Below, piece after piece: positions 1 to 9,610 of a DNA stretch of 64,000 nt (positions are counted from its first letter, which is position 1; every line of letters begins with the position of its first letter). This DNA comes from Acinetobacter sp. ANC 7912 (GTDB lineage: Bacteria; Pseudomonadota; Gammaproteobacteria; Pseudomonadales; Moraxellaceae): contig NZ_CP156795.1 of NCBI RefSeq assembly GCF_039862785.1, positions 2,790,001 to 2,854,000 on the forward strand, read 5' to 3'. The translations under genes and the position numbers were made by a program. The notes below the pieces were generated by a model. The model did not search any database. It saw nothing but the letters and a program-made list of their open reading frames with translations, and was not told where the DNA came from.

Positions 1-880
1 AAGTCTCTGCATTTTGCATGGCCAATTCTTCCAGCGTTTCCAGGCAGTCCGCAGAAAATGCCGGACTCATCACCTGAATCGATTTCACACCCTGCTTGGC
101 CCAGTCTTCAATTAAGGCATCAGTATAAGGCTTGACCCATTCCTGCTTGCCAAAACGTGACTGGAAACTGATGCCATATTCATCATCAGATAGCCTCAAA
201 GCTTCTGCCACCAATTTTCCAGTAATGCGGCAACGATCCGCATACGGATCTCCCTTATCAGCATAAGGCTGTGGAATACCATGGAAAGACATCAGCAGCT
301 TTTCCGGCTTACCATGCACGGCCTGGTAGTCTCGTACACTTTGCGCTAGTGCCTGAATAAATAGCGGATGCTGATAATAATCCCGAATGATGGAAAGACC
401 TGGCAGGTTACGCTGGGTCAAGACCCATTTCGCTACAGCATCGTACAGTGGTGCAGTCGAAGTGGCTGAATACTGCGGGAACAACGGCAATAGAATGACA
501 TGATCCTGCGGATTGGCACTGAGCTGGTTTAGTACTGCCCGAATATTCGGATTGCCATAGGTCATGGCAGGAACAACAGTTAGTTCAAACTGTGGATAGC
601 GTGAAATGAGTTCAGCCTTAACCGTTTCGACCTGCTGCGACAGGATTTCACGCATTGGCGAATCCTTGCCCCAGACGGCTGCATAGGCATGGGCTACGCG
701 TTTAGGACGGAACGGCAAGATAAACAGACGCAGAATGATCTGCCAGATTGGTTTTGGAATTTCAATAACGCGCTGATCGGACAGAAATTCCTGCAAAAAT
801 GCACGTACTGCGGGAACTGTAGGTGCATCCGGAGTACCGAGATTGGCCAGAATAATGGTGACTTTCGGTTTAGCAAACAT
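1..880 (-). CDS. hemH: Ferrochelatase (C-terminus beyond window edge)
   Basis: Inserts ferrous iron into protoporphyrin IX, the last step of haem synthesis. The reading frame is open on the minus strand from an ATG at 880 down to base 1, giving the first 293 codons. The protein starts [20 protein letters not shown], the usual N-terminal ferrochelatase block. The metal-binding motif SFHGIP lies at residues 198-203 with the active-site His at 200, and the [11 protein letters not shown] block with the conserved acidic residues lies near 275-285. Bacterial family members are about 320-340 residues, so only a few tens of C-terminal residues are missing. It is followed upstream on the same strand by the DUF4062 gene after a 66-base gap. 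The function is assigned with high confidence from motifs. Confidence 0.96.
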   Translation of the reverse strand, partial: MFAKPKVTIILANLGTPDAPTVPAVRAFLQEFLSDQRVIEIPKPIWQIILRLFILPFRPKRVAHAYAAVWGKDSPMREILSQQVETVKAELISRYPQFELTVVPAMTYGNPNIRAVLNQLSANPQDHVILLPLFPQYSATSTAPLYDAVAKWVLTQRNLPGLSIIRDYYQHPLFIQALAQSVRDYQAVHGKPEKLLMSFHGIPQPYADKGDPYADRCRITGKLVAEALRLSDDEYGISFQSRFGKQEWVKPYTDALIEDWAKQGVKSIQVMSPAFSADCLETLEELAMQNAET

Positions 881-946
881 GCAGATCTTCCGTCTTGAAG
901 GACAACCTCTGTACTTTAACAGCTTTCTATGTATTTACAGTATGGA

Positions 947-1975
947 TTAATACGCTGATTTATATGGAAGAAGACGATCTTTATCCAGCAAATTACTTTC
1001 CATCAATTTTTGCGCTTTTGAGGTCAATTGCCACAGCAAACGCTGACGGTCATCCCGGCCGGTTGGCACAATCCAGTCATTCTGACGCATCTGCAATTTC
1101 AGACTATGCAAGGCACGAATATTCATCTGGGCACGAGCAACCGCATGGGCACGTGGCATTTCCACCCGTGCATCTTCCAGACCAGTTTCATTCAGATATT
1201 CATTCATGCGCTTAGAGAAAAATTCTTCTGGTGTCGGATTGATAAAGGTATCGCCAAGAATGACCAGCAATTCTGCCCAGGTCAGTTTTTTCTGAACTTT
1301 TAATTCCTTGAAATTCCCATCCTGATAGGCATGCATGCGGTATTCAAAGGAAAATACTTCATGCATCGACACTTTCGGCAAAGTCAGGAACGGATCCGGT
1401 TCGCTTTTATCGGCATCCGCTTCCATCTGCGCGATCTTAGCTTTCAGTTCATCAATTTCATCATGTAACGCTTGCGTATTTTGCGGACGAACCCAACCCG
1501 TGACTGGATAACGCTCCAGCATTTGCGGCATGTTCAGGCGAACAGCCATTTCCAAGTCACGCAGGCTGCGGTAGGTAAAGATCTGGTCAACTTCGTTTTG
1601 CAGCAGTTTACGGAATTCATTGAATTTTTCACGTAGTTCCGGTTTGGCATCATGCAGCGATTCATCCCGTGAATCCGGGTCATCATGCATAAACACTATC
1701 ACCGGTTTCTGCTTGCTCACTGCATAGATATATTCAAGATGCATATAACCTACGCCAGAGACGGACTGTTCACCGTACTGGCTACCGAGCAGAATTACCA
1801 CATAATCACAGTCATCAATCTGACGACGAGCAAAGGCTGTACTAAGAGGTGTACGCTGCTCTAGGCCCCAGGAGAAGAACCCCATACCCACCAACGTCTG
1901 TGCCAAGATGATGCGCTCCGGCTGCATATCCTGACCAGAGGTCGATATAAAGACCTGATAGCGTTTATCGAGCAT
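947..1975 (-). CDS. DUF4062 domain protein (TIR-like N-terminus)
   Basis: A 342-residue soluble protein. The N-terminus (VFISTSGQDMQPER near residues 8-21, CDYVVILLGSQYG near 56-68, HLEY with Glu81 and then KPVIVF) matches the DUF4062 family, a fold related to TIR and nucleoside deoxyribosyltransferase domains. A charged helical stretch that may be a coiled coil (about residues 165-190) joins it to a C-terminal half I do not recognise. I chose the ATG at 1975 because GGAGAGGG precedes it at good spacing; an in-frame ATG at 2008 lacks such a site. It lies between hemH and murI on the same strand. In other proteins DUF4062 is often fused to STAND-type NTPase or defence modules, but none is present here. 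The biological role is unknown. Confidence 0.8.
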   Translation of the reverse strand: MLDKRYQVFISTSGQDMQPERIILAQTLVGMGFFSWGLEQRTPLSTAFARRQIDDCDYVVILLGSQYGEQSVSGVGYMHLEYIYAVSKQKPVIVFMHDDPDSRDESLHDAKPELREKFNEFRKLLQNEVDQIFTYRSLRDLEMAVRLNMPQMLERYPVTGWVRPQNTQALHDEIDELKAKIAQMEADADKSEPDPFLTLPKVSMHEVFSFEYRMHAYQDGNFKELKVQKKLTWAELLVILGDTFINPTPEEFFSKRMNEYLNETGLEDARVEMPRAHAVARAQMNIRALHSLKLQMRQNDWIVPTGRDDRQRLLWQLTSKAQKLMESNLLDKDRLLPYKSAY

Positions 1976-2108
1976 TGCGAACCCTCTCCAATTACCGCGA
2001 ATGTGCACAGTTCACCTCTAACTCCATGAGCTGTTGCACAAGCGTGCCCCAATTAAAAATATCAAATTTTAAAATAATGTAATTCACTGACTGACAACTA
2101 AACTAAAT

Positions 2109-2978
2109 TCAAGCTTCAATATTATTCACAGACCACGAAATATCGTCTGGAATCAGGCGCTGGATAATCGGTTGCATTTGCTCAGCATTTTGACCACTGA
2201 CAAACAGTTCAATCCGCACGTTTTCTTCACGTTCGCTTCCAAATAATAGCTCATTTTTGATCAGAACGCGGGCAGTTTGTCTCGCAACTGCCAAACCAGA
2301 GTCAATCAATGTCATTTTATGACCAAAAATATACTGAATTGACGATTTTAGGAAGGGGTAATGTGTACATCCAAGCACCAAATAATCCGCGCCCTGGTCC
2401 ACAACTGGTTGTAAAAGCAGGCGTAATGTCGCTAGACACGCGGGACTCATCTGTTCTCCGGCCTCCACAAAGGGCACCAGATCCAGACAGGTCACCGGAA
2501 TGACTTTCACCTGTGCCGGCTCGGCAAAACGGGTCATGACATCTTTAATCAGCTTGCCGCGAAAGGTCGCCGGCGTAGCGAGAACGGCCACCGTTTTCGA
2601 TTTGGTCGCCAGGACTGCGGGTTTTAAAGCGGGTACCAGTCCAATAATGGGAAAACGTTCACCATAATGGGCACGTAGATAATCCAGACTAAAGGCTGAA
2701 GCGGTATTACAAGCCACTACAGCGGCTTTACAGCCACGACGATACAGCCATTCAATTGCATGCGCAGTCAGCTCACGAATGTCCTGATCTTCACGCGGAC
2801 CGTAGGGTACATTGGCAGTATCGGCATAATAAACGAAGCGCTCATTCGGTAAATATCGCGCAATTTCGAGCGCCACTGACAGTCCTCCGATTCCTGAATC
2901 AAAAATCCCAATGGGTGCGTCTGCAGTAACATCAAGGACGGGATCAAGTGTTGAAGAAATCGGATAAATGGCGCTCAT
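2109..2978 (-). CDS. murI: Glutamate racemase
   Basis: Converts L-glutamate to D-glutamate for peptidoglycan precursor synthesis in the cytoplasm. The 289-residue product has the family signatures: IFDSGIGGLSV (residues 25-35, Asp27 and Ser28), the first catalytic cysteine in VVACNTAS (Cys90), and the second in VLGCTHYPFL (Cys204, followed by His206). The length is typical. An N-terminal extension of about 20 residues precedes the conserved core. The gene is transcribed with the DUF1285 gene upstream and the DUF4062 gene downstream, with about 130 bases before the latter. Confidence 0.96.
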   Translation of the reverse strand: MSAIYPISSTLDPVLDVTADAPIGIFDSGIGGLSVALEIARYLPNERFVYYADTANVPYGPREDQDIRELTAHAIEWLYRRGCKAAVVACNTASAFSLDYLRAHYGERFPIIGLVPALKPAVLATKSKTVAVLATPATFRGKLIKDVMTRFAEPAQVKVIPVTCLDLVPFVEAGEQMSPACLATLRLLLQPVVDQGADYLVLGCTHYPFLKSSIQYIFGHKMTLIDSGLAVARQTARVLIKNELLFGSEREENVRIELFVSGQNAEQMQPIIQRLIPDDISWSVNNIEA

Positions 2979-3026
2979 ACCGGGGCTATGTGCTCAAGTG
3001 GACGGACATGCCACAAAGCTTAAACC

Positions 3027-3638
3027 TCAGGTGCTTAATTGCAAGTCTAAATCTCCACTTTTCAAGCTTAAAACTGTCGCTCCATCCGAATTTTCACTGA
3101 GCTCCCCCATTTCCACCAGGTGTAAAAAGGCAGCACGCTGGATCAATGCATTGATGCCGAAACGCACATGCACATAAGGACGCAATTCATCACCAAAAGC
3201 CCGCATAAAAATCGGATGCTCTTGATCTACAATAATCACATCCTGCGTTGTCGTAGTGAGCTGGAGATAAGTCTTCCCTTCAATCTCAACCTGATCCACC
3301 TGATTGACAAACAGCGGTTCATCTTCCACTTCAATTTCGATCTGCTCAACCGGAGTTTTCAGGTAAAACTTGCCATCTTCCTTCCACAGTACAGTCGAGA
3401 ACAGGTCAATCATGGCCTGGCGTTTGATCAATTGACCTTCGTGCCACCATTCTCCATTAGCAAAAACCTTGAGATCCATTGCCCCACAATGCTTTGGATG
3501 CCACTGCTCTAGAGGGGGGATTGACCTTTTGTGACTGCCCTGTGCATTTTTTATGTATTGTGCAATATTCGTTAAATTTTTATCATCGCTCATGGCTGGA
3601 TTTTTCGTCGAATGATTGTTCTCTGCTGCGTTATTCAT
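3027..3638 (-). CDS. DUF1285 family protein
   Basis: A 203-residue cytoplasmic protein of the DUF1285 family, whose biochemical function is not established. The family pattern is visible as PPLEQWHPKHCGAMDLKV, then GEWWHEGQLIKR, KEDGKFYLKTPVEQIEIEVEDE and a final VRFGINALIQR block. Two starts are plausible: ATG at 3638, preceded by AAGG, or ATG at 3593 (MSDDKNL). I favour 3638, though the first 15 residues are low in conservation value. It reads toward murI, 48 bases away, and diverges from etfD. Confidence 0.85.
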   Translation of the reverse strand: MNNAAENNHSTKNPAMSDDKNLTNIAQYIKNAQGSHKRSIPPLEQWHPKHCGAMDLKVFANGEWWHEGQLIKRQAMIDLFSTVLWKEDGKFYLKTPVEQIEIEVEDEPLFVNQVDQVEIEGKTYLQLTTTTQDVIIVDQEHPIFMRAFGDELRPYVHVRFGINALIQRAAFLHLVEMGELSENSDGATVLSLKSGDLDLQLST

Positions 3639-3824
3639 CGTAGAAGACCTTAATGACGGAAAAATAATATGTTTCAGCCAATTGGCTTCAACTGGGTTTA
3701 AAACTATACTAGCCCACAAGATTAAAGACACTAAGCTTTTTGTGTCCAGGAATTATAAATACTCATGGCAGCACCTGATCACCCCGATTTTGGTTGCCAC
3801 CGAATGTAATATGAGGAGTCCTAC

Positions 3825-5537
3825 ATGGAGCACATCGAACGCGAATCGATGGAGTTTGACGTAGTCATCGTAGGTGCAGGCCCTGCGGGTCTTTCTGCGG
3901 CGATCAAAATCCGTCAGCTTGCAATTGAAAACAACCTGAATGATCTGTCCGTTTGTGTCGTGGAAAAAGGCTCCGAAGTGGGTGCTCATATTCTTTCCGG
4001 TGCTGTGCTGGAACCGCGTGCGATCAATGAACTTTTCCCGAACTGGAAAGAAGAAGGCGCTCCGCTGAATGTTCCTGTGACCGAAGACAGAACCTACTTC
4101 ACCCTGTCTGAAACTACTTATAAAGAAGCACCGCACTGGATGGTGCCAAAAACCATGCATAACGATGGTAACTACGTGATCTCACTGGGTAACGTAGTTC
4201 GCTGGTTAGGCCAGAAAGCGGAAGAGCTGGAAGTATCAATCTTCCCGGGCTTTGCTGCTGCTGAAATTCTGTACCATGAAGATGGTTCAGTGAAAGGCAT
4301 CCAGACTGGTGATATGGGCATTGGTAAAGATGGTGAACCAACCCATAACTTTGCTCCAGGTTATGAACTGCATGCGAAATATACTTTATTCGCTGAAGGC
4401 TGCCGTGGTCATCTCGGTAAACGCCTGATCCAGAAATTCAATCTGGACAAAGATGCTGATCCTCAGCACTACGGTATCGGGATTAAAGAACTGTGGGAAA
4501 TCGATCCTGCCAAGCACAAACCAGGTCTGGTGATGCACGGTGCCGGCTGGCCTTTATCTGAAACCGGTTCTTCAGGCGGCTGGTGGCTGTACCACGCTGA
4601 AAACAACCAGGTGACTCTGGGCATGATCGTGGATCTTTCTTATGAAAACCCACATATGTATCCATTCATGGAAATGCAGCGCTGGAAAACCCATCCACTG
4701 ATTAAACAGTATCTGGAAGGCGGTAAACGTATTTCTTATGGTGCGCGTGCAGTAGTCAAAGGTGGTTTCAACTCTCTGCCTAAATTTACCTTCCCAGGCG
4801 GCTGCTTAATCGGTGATGATGCTGGCTTCCTGAACTTTGCCAAGATCAAAGGCTCACACACTGCGATGAAATCAGGCATGCTGTGTGGTGAAGCAGTGTT
4901 TGAAGCAATTAAGGCTGGTGTAGAAAAAGGTGGTGACCTTGCGGTTGCTCGTGTGACTGAAGGTGAAGACTTCTTCGAAAAAGAACTGACTGCTTATACC
5001 GACAAGTTCAACAACAGCTGGCTAAAAGAAGAGCTTTATAGCGCGCGTAACTTCGGCCCTGCAATGCACAAGTTTGGTCAATGGATCGGTGGTGCATTCA
5101 ACTTTATTGACCAGAACGTCTTCAAGGTTCCATTTACCCTGCATGACCTGGTGCCAGACTTCAAGACGCTGAAAACTGTTGATGCAGTGAACTTCAAACC
5201 GAATTATCCGAAACCGGATGGCAAACTGACCTTTGACCGTCTGTCGTCAGTGTTTATTTCGAATACGGTACATGAAGAGAACCAGCCTGCTCACCTGAAA
5301 CTGACTGATCCTTCAATTCCAGTGAACGTAAACCTGCCAAAATGGGATGAGCCTGCTCAGCGCTACTGCCCTGCCGGCGTTTATGAAATCATGGAAAATG
5401 ATGACGGTTCGAAACGCTTCCAGATCAATGCAGCGAACTGTGTACACTGCAAGACCTGTGACATCAAAGACCCATCTCAAAACATCACTTGGGTAACCCC
5501 TGAGGGTGCGGGTGGTCCGAACTACCCTAATATGTAA
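3825..5537 (+). CDS. etfD: Electron transfer flavoprotein-ubiquinone oxidoreductase
   Basis: Takes electrons from reduced electron transfer flavoprotein and passes them to ubiquinone at the inner membrane, linking fatty-acid and amino-acid oxidation to respiration. The 570-residue protein has an N-terminal FAD dinucleotide motif VVIVGAGPAGLSAA (residues 13-26). Its C-terminal 4Fe-4S ferredoxin-like domain has cysteines at 515, 539, 542 and 545 (CPAGVYE, then CVHCKTC). The length and both cofactor sites fit bacterial ETF-QO. The start is supported by GAGGAG six bases before the ATG. A strong terminator follows at about 5613-5643. The gene stands alone; etfAB is not in the window. Confidence 0.96.
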   Translation: MEHIERESMEFDVVIVGAGPAGLSAAIKIRQLAIENNLNDLSVCVVEKGSEVGAHILSGAVLEPRAINELFPNWKEEGAPLNVPVTEDRTYFTLSETTYKEAPHWMVPKTMHNDGNYVISLGNVVRWLGQKAEELEVSIFPGFAAAEILYHEDGSVKGIQTGDMGIGKDGEPTHNFAPGYELHAKYTLFAEGCRGHLGKRLIQKFNLDKDADPQHYGIGIKELWEIDPAKHKPGLVMHGAGWPLSETGSSGGWWLYHAENNQVTLGMIVDLSYENPHMYPFMEMQRWKTHPLIKQYLEGGKRISYGARAVVKGGFNSLPKFTFPGGCLIGDDAGFLNFAKIKGSHTAMKSGMLCGEAVFEAIKAGVEKGGDLAVARVTEGEDFFEKELTAYTDKFNNSWLKEELYSARNFGPAMHKFGQWIGGAFNFIDQNVFKVPFTLHDLVPDFKTLKTVDAVNFKPNYPKPDGKLTFDRLSSVFISNTVHEENQPAHLKLTDPSIPVNVNLPKWDEPAQRYCPAGVYEIMENDDGSKRFQINAANCVHCKTCDIKDPSQNITWVTPEGAGGPNYPNM

Positions 5538-5612
5538 TTTGGATATGAGTGATGATTGAGCACTGCTCGGTCATCACGCAAGAGAAAAATCTGTGATTTT
5601 TCTTAAGCCATA

Positions 5613-5643
5613 AAAAAATCCCTGCCAAGTGCAGGGATTTTTT
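5613..5643 (+). terminator. Rho-independent terminator of etfD
   Basis: An 11-base stem, AAAATCCCTGC pairing with GCAGGGATTTT around a CAAGT loop and followed by a T run. The left end of the IS30 element begins only 8 bases beyond it. Confidence 0.92.
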
Positions 5644-5650
5644 ATATCTC

Positions 5651-6722
5651 GCAGATTCAAATCCCAAGTGCGACACATTTGTAGTTAGTTGAAAAAGTTA
5701 GGTGTATTCATAGAATCATTAGACTTTTTCAACTCGCAATTGGAAAGCACACAATGAAGAAATACACCCAACTTTCTCAAGATGAAAGATACGAAATTTA
5801 TGCTACTTTGAAAAGTAAAAGCTCAATCGCTAACCTTGCTCGGGAGTTAGGGCGTTCACGCTCAACCATCTACCGTGAATTAAAAAGAAATACTGGGCAA
5901 CGTGGATATAGGGCTCAACAGGCAGCTAAATTTGCAAGTCAAAGACGGTACCGTCCTTCCTCATCAATGACAGCATTTGCCTTCGCCTATATTGATTATT
6001 TAATTGGCTTGGACTGGTCACCAGAACAAATTTCAGGTGCTTTAACACAACGCGGTTGGCTGGATGTACCTTCACATGAGTGGATTTACCAGTACATTTA
6101 TCAAGATAAATCAAAAGGCGGTAAACTCCATCTACACTTAAGGCATCAGAAGAAATATCGAAAACGAGGTTACAAAAACACGGATCGTAGGGGGCAAATC
6201 ATTGATAAAACAAGTATTCACTGTCGAGACCAGGTCATTGATCAACGACAACGTTTAGGAGATTTCGAAGGTGACACGGTGATTGGTAAACATCATAAAG
6301 GTGCTTTATTAACCCTTGTTGATCGAAAGAGCCTGTATGTACATATTGTTCATTTAGGATCAACGAGAGCATCCTCTCAAACGATTACTTGTGCGTTAGA
6401 TCGTTTACGAATGAGCCATGCTTATAGTGTGACATTTGATAATGGTAAAGAATTTTCCGAACACAAAAGAATTACTGATGCCGGGATAGAGACGTATTTT
6501 GCTGATCCTTACAAGTCTATTCAGCGAGCTAGAAATGAAAATACGAATGGTTTAATCCGTCAATATCTGCCAAAATCATCATCGTTTGATGACGTGTCAA
6601 ACGAACAAATAGAGCAGATAGAATTTGCACTCAACCATCGTCCTAGAAAAACGCTAGGTTGGTATACACCGAGTGAAGTTATGGCTGGTTTTTATACTGT
6701 TGCACTTGCCGCTTGAATCCGC
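5651..6722 (+). mobile_element. IS30-family insertion sequence, complete
   Basis: A 1072-base element bounded by imperfect inverted repeats: 19 of 25 bases match between the left end (GCAGATTCAA, then CCAAGTGCGACA) and the reverse complement of the right end (GCGGATTCAA, then GCAAGTGCAACA). The trinucleotide CTC flanks it on both sides (5648-5650 and 6723-6725), consistent with the 2-3 base target duplications of IS30 elements. It carries one intact transposase. Between the left end and the ATG is a perfect 12-base inverted repeat (5687-5698 and 5723-5734). It sits between the etfD terminator and the 3' end of tusA. Confidence 0.88.
5754..6716 (+). CDS. IS30-family transposase
   Basis: A 320-residue DDE transposase, apparently intact. 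The N-terminal helix-turn-helix (residues 1-45, LARELGRSRSTIYRELKRN) is the family's DNA-binding domain. The catalytic triad is visible as Asp174 in FEGDTVIG, Asp229 in TFDNGKEF and Glu262 in RNENTNGLIRQYLP, the last being the standard IS30 C-terminal signature. The stop codon lies within the right inverted repeat, as is common for compact elements. It has no relation to the neighbouring chromosomal genes. Confidence 0.95.
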   Translation: MKKYTQLSQDERYEIYATLKSKSSIANLARELGRSRSTIYRELKRNTGQRGYRAQQAAKFASQRRYRPSSSMTAFAFAYIDYLIGLDWSPEQISGALTQRGWLDVPSHEWIYQYIYQDKSKGGKLHLHLRHQKKYRKRGYKNTDRRGQIIDKTSIHCRDQVIDQRQRLGDFEGDTVIGKHHKGALLTLVDRKSLYVHIVHLGSTRASSQTITCALDRLRMSHAYSVTFDNGKEFSEHKRITDAGIETYFADPYKSIQRARNENTNGLIRQYLPKSSSFDDVSNEQIEQIEFALNHRPRKTLGWYTPSEVMAGFYTVALAA

Positions 6723-6739
6723 CTCTGAATTAAAAAGAA

Positions 6740-6997
6740 TTAGCCTTTCTTCACCAGATAATGAAACTCTTTATTGCCATTTTCATCCAAACGCTCTTCC
6801 TGCAGCAATAATTCGTGCCCCAAATGCATACAGAATTTTGGAATATCCCATGACGTTGAATTATCCGTTGCAAAGACCTCAACTACATCACCTGACTTGG
6901 ACTTACGGATCGCCTGATGCAGCATCATGACTGGCTCAGGACAGCGTAAACCACGGGTATTCAATTGCAGGCTTGGGGTAATTTCAGCGTCAGACAT
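6740..6997 (-). CDS. tusA: TusA-family sulfurtransferase
   Basis: A small sulfur carrier of the TusA family, which relays persulfide sulfur from a cysteine desulfurase toward tRNA 2-thiouridine modification and other sulfur pathways. The 85-residue product has the conserved motif LRCPEPVMM with the sulfur-carrying Cys at position 19, the same position as in E. coli TusA. The family C-terminal pattern (DIPKFCMHLGHELL) follows. I use the ATG at 6997 because it aligns with family N-termini; an ATG two codons upstream is equally possible by sequence. Its 3' end abuts the IS30 element, with 17 bases between. Confidence 0.9.
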   Translation of the reverse strand: MSDAEITPSLQLNTRGLRCPEPVMMLHQAIRKSKSGDVVEVFATDNSTSWDIPKFCMHLGHELLLQEERLDENGNKEFHYLVKKG

Positions 6998-7198
6998 TAG
7001 CATGCTCAGAAAGAAAGACGGGCCTATTTTAGCATAAACCTGTGTTTGTACCCATGCCTGCATTTCCCCGCTATTCTAGCTAAGAAGACCTGACTGTAAT
7101 GGTCACAAAGCACCTCAATAATTGCGATAGACAAGCACGTTTTCTGCGGTATGATAAAATCACGTTTTTTTAGATATTAAGAGTCTTTAGGAAAAATC

Positions 7199-8038
7199 AT
7201 GCACGAGGAATCAGGCCCGTCGTGGGGCATGCGCGGCTTACGCAAATGGCTGGGAACTGCACCCGAAACCCGCGACGAACTGTTAAAATTAGTACAAGAT
7301 TCACGTCGATTTTTAGAACCCGATACAGTGGCGATGCTGGAAGGTGTACTCGACCTTCCAGCGACCAAGATTCGTGAAGTGATGACTCCACGAACTTCCA
7401 TGATCAGTCTGCAGGAAGATGACCAACTGCTGGATATCCTGCATGTGCTGGTGGAATCTGCTCATTCCCGCTTCCCAGTCTTTTCCGCCGATCAGCCGGA
7501 TAATGTTGTCGGCATCCTGCTGGCCAAAGACCTGTTACCGTTCCTGACCGAACCAACGTCTAAGGTGGATATTCGTGCCTTGATGCGCCAGCCTCTATTC
7601 GTGCCAGAAAGTGCCCGTTCTGACCAGGTTCTGCGTATGCTGAAAAACACCCAGACCCATATTGCGATCGTAATTGATGAATATGGTGCGACTTCTGGTC
7701 TAGTCACCCTGGAAGATATTCTGGAAGAGATTGTCGGCGAAATTGAAGATGAGCACGATATTGCTGATGAAGAAGCACAATACATTGTTCCAGATAATGA
7801 TTCCAAAACGGCTAACACTTGGATCGTGCAAGCCTTAACACCAATTGAATATTTTAATGATCTGCTGGATGCCAATTTCCCGGATGATGAAGTCGAAACC
7901 ATGGGTGGCTTGCTGTTACAGGAAATTGGCCTGGTGAGTGATCTGGAAGGTCAGGTCGTGGAACTGGATAACTGGGCATTTACCATTCTGGAAGCAGATG
8001 CACGCTCCATTCACTCGATCCGGGCTGTGCGTCAATGA
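7199..8038 (+). CDS. corC: CorC/HlyC-family CBS domain protein
   Basis: A 279-residue cytoplasmic protein made of a CBS-domain pair (about residues 60-190, opening with REVMTPRTSMISLQ) and a C-terminal CorC_HlyC domain (about 205-275). The family is linked to magnesium and cobalt efflux and, through lnt operons, to envelope homeostasis; it lacks the membrane domain of the larger CorB-like proteins. AGGA precedes the ATG at suitable spacing. The gene overlaps lnt by four bases (ATGA), so the two are translationally coupled, the common arrangement in gammaproteobacteria. Confidence 0.93.
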   Translation: MHEESGPSWGMRGLRKWLGTAPETRDELLKLVQDSRRFLEPDTVAMLEGVLDLPATKIREVMTPRTSMISLQEDDQLLDILHVLVESAHSRFPVFSADQPDNVVGILLAKDLLPFLTEPTSKVDIRALMRQPLFVPESARSDQVLRMLKNTQTHIAIVIDEYGATSGLVTLEDILEEIVGEIEDEHDIADEEAQYIVPDNDSKTANTWIVQALTPIEYFNDLLDANFPDDEVETMGGLLLQEIGLVSDLEGQVVELDNWAFTILEADARSIHSIRAVRQ

Positions 8039-9597
8039 GGGCACATTTTGACAAACTGCTCAAGCTGTCCGAAGACTCCAAACAGCTTCCGCTGATTTAC
8101 CCACTGCTGCTGTCTCTTCTGGCAGGTGCAATCTTTAGCCTTGCCCTGGCACCCTATCATTACTGGTGGCTGGCAATTCTGTCTCCAGCACTGCTGTATG
8201 CCTGCCTGCGTCAGCGCTCTGCCAAACAAGCTTTTGGAATTGGTTGGGCATACGGGATTGGTCTCTGGTTTGTCGGTGCCTTCTGGCTGTATACCTCGAT
8301 CCATGAATATGGGGATACCAGCTCAACTCTCAGCGTGCTGATGATCCTGATCATGGCACTGGTGATGGGACTGTTTACCGCGGTACAGACCTTTCTTTAC
8401 CGTCGCTTTTTCCCGGAAACTCCGCTGACCTTTGCCCCACTCTGGGTGTTATTTGAATGGGCAAAAACCTGGGTGTTTACCGGCTTCCCATGGCTGTTTG
8501 CCGGCTATGCCTTCACCGAACGCTTCCTTGATGGTTATGCACCACTGTTCGGCGTGTTTGGGGTGTCCTTTGTAGTCATTACCTTGGCCTGTGCACTGGT
8601 GGAAATCCTGAATCGCCGTGTGTTCTGGGCGGTGCCTTCTGTACTTCTATTATTGGGTGCATGGGGTGCTTCTCAGCTGAATTTTGTGGAACAAAAGGCC
8701 GGCAGCAAACCACTGAGTGTTTCTCTGATTCAGGGCAATATTCCGCAAGATTTGAAATGGTTGACCGAATATCAGATCAAAACCCTGCTGATCTACGCCA
8801 ACCTGACCAAGACTGAATGGGGACGTGACCTGATTGTCTGGCCGGAATCTTCGATTCCCATGTTCCAGACCGATATTCCAGATTTTCTGGATGCCATGAA
8901 AAATCAGGCAGAAAAATCTGGAACCTCCTGGGTGACGGGCCTGCCATATTGGGATCTGGCGGAGACCAAAGCTGAAGGCCGTCCGATGTACTACAACAGC
9001 ATCATGGCCAGCGGTGATGAAGCGAGTGGTCTATACAAGAAACAACGCTTGGTACCTTTCGGGGAATATATTCCACTTTCTGGTGCGCTCAGTTGGGTAC
9101 TACCTGCCTTGCAGAATGACCCCTCTATGAGTGGTTTCTCGCGTGGTGCACGGGATCAAAAACCGTTAAATGTGAAACAGCATCACCTCGGTTCTGCGAT
9201 CTGCTATGAAGTGGCTTATCCAAACCTGACCCGTCGCAATGCCCGCCAGAGTGATTTTCTGGTAACCGTTTCCAATGATGCCTGGTTTACCGGGACTGCT
9301 GGTCCACAGCAGCATTTACAAATGGTACAGATGCGTGCCAAGGAAAATGGCCGCTGGTTTATCCGAGCAACCAACACCGGTGTGACTGCCTTTATTGACC
9401 ATAACGGGCATATCGTAAAACGCGCACCAATGGACAAAGAAGCTGTGTTACGTGGTGAGTTGCCTGCCATGCAGGGTGAAACCCTGTATATGAAACTGAG
9501 CGACTGGCCGGTACTGATCTTCTCGGCACTGTTGCTATTGATTGGATGGCGTTTCCGTCCGCGTAAAGTAGATGTCAGCTTTAAGTCGAGAAGGTAA
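8035..9597 (+). CDS. lnt: Apolipoprotein N-acyltransferase
   Basis: Adds the third acyl chain to the N-terminal cysteine of lipoproteins in the inner membrane, completing lipoprotein maturation before Lol sorting. The 520-residue protein has several N-terminal membrane segments (roughly residues 20-215), a periplasmic nitrilase-type domain and a last C-terminal membrane segment near 490-510. The catalytic triad is visible as Glu271 (WPES), Lys336 (YKKQRLVPFGEY) and Cys390 (SAICYEV), close to E. coli Glu267-Lys335-Cys387. It is coupled to corC by a four-base overlap and is followed by a repeat element and a shared terminator. Confidence 0.96.
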   Translation: MRAHFDKLLKLSEDSKQLPLIYPLLLSLLAGAIFSLALAPYHYWWLAILSPALLYACLRQRSAKQAFGIGWAYGIGLWFVGAFWLYTSIHEYGDTSSTLSVLMILIMALVMGLFTAVQTFLYRRFFPETPLTFAPLWVLFEWAKTWVFTGFPWLFAGYAFTERFLDGYAPLFGVFGVSFVVITLACALVEILNRRVFWAVPSVLLLLGAWGASQLNFVEQKAGSKPLSVSLIQGNIPQDLKWLTEYQIKTLLIYANLTKTEWGRDLIVWPESSIPMFQTDIPDFLDAMKNQAEKSGTSWVTGLPYWDLAETKAEGRPMYYNSIMASGDEASGLYKKQRLVPFGEYIPLSGALSWVLPALQNDPSMSGFSRGARDQKPLNVKQHHLGSAICYEVAYPNLTRRNARQSDFLVTVSNDAWFTGTAGPQQHLQMVQMRAKENGRWFIRATNTGVTAFIDHNGHIVKRAPMDKEAVLRGELPAMQGETLYMKLSDWPVLIFSALLLLIGWRFRPRKVDVSFKSRR

Positions 9598-9610
9598 TTC
9601 ACCTATGAAG

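Noticed and set aside
895..1303. Plus-strand frames opposite the DUF4062 gene
   Set aside because: Shadows of the minus-strand gene; no ribosome site or family pattern.
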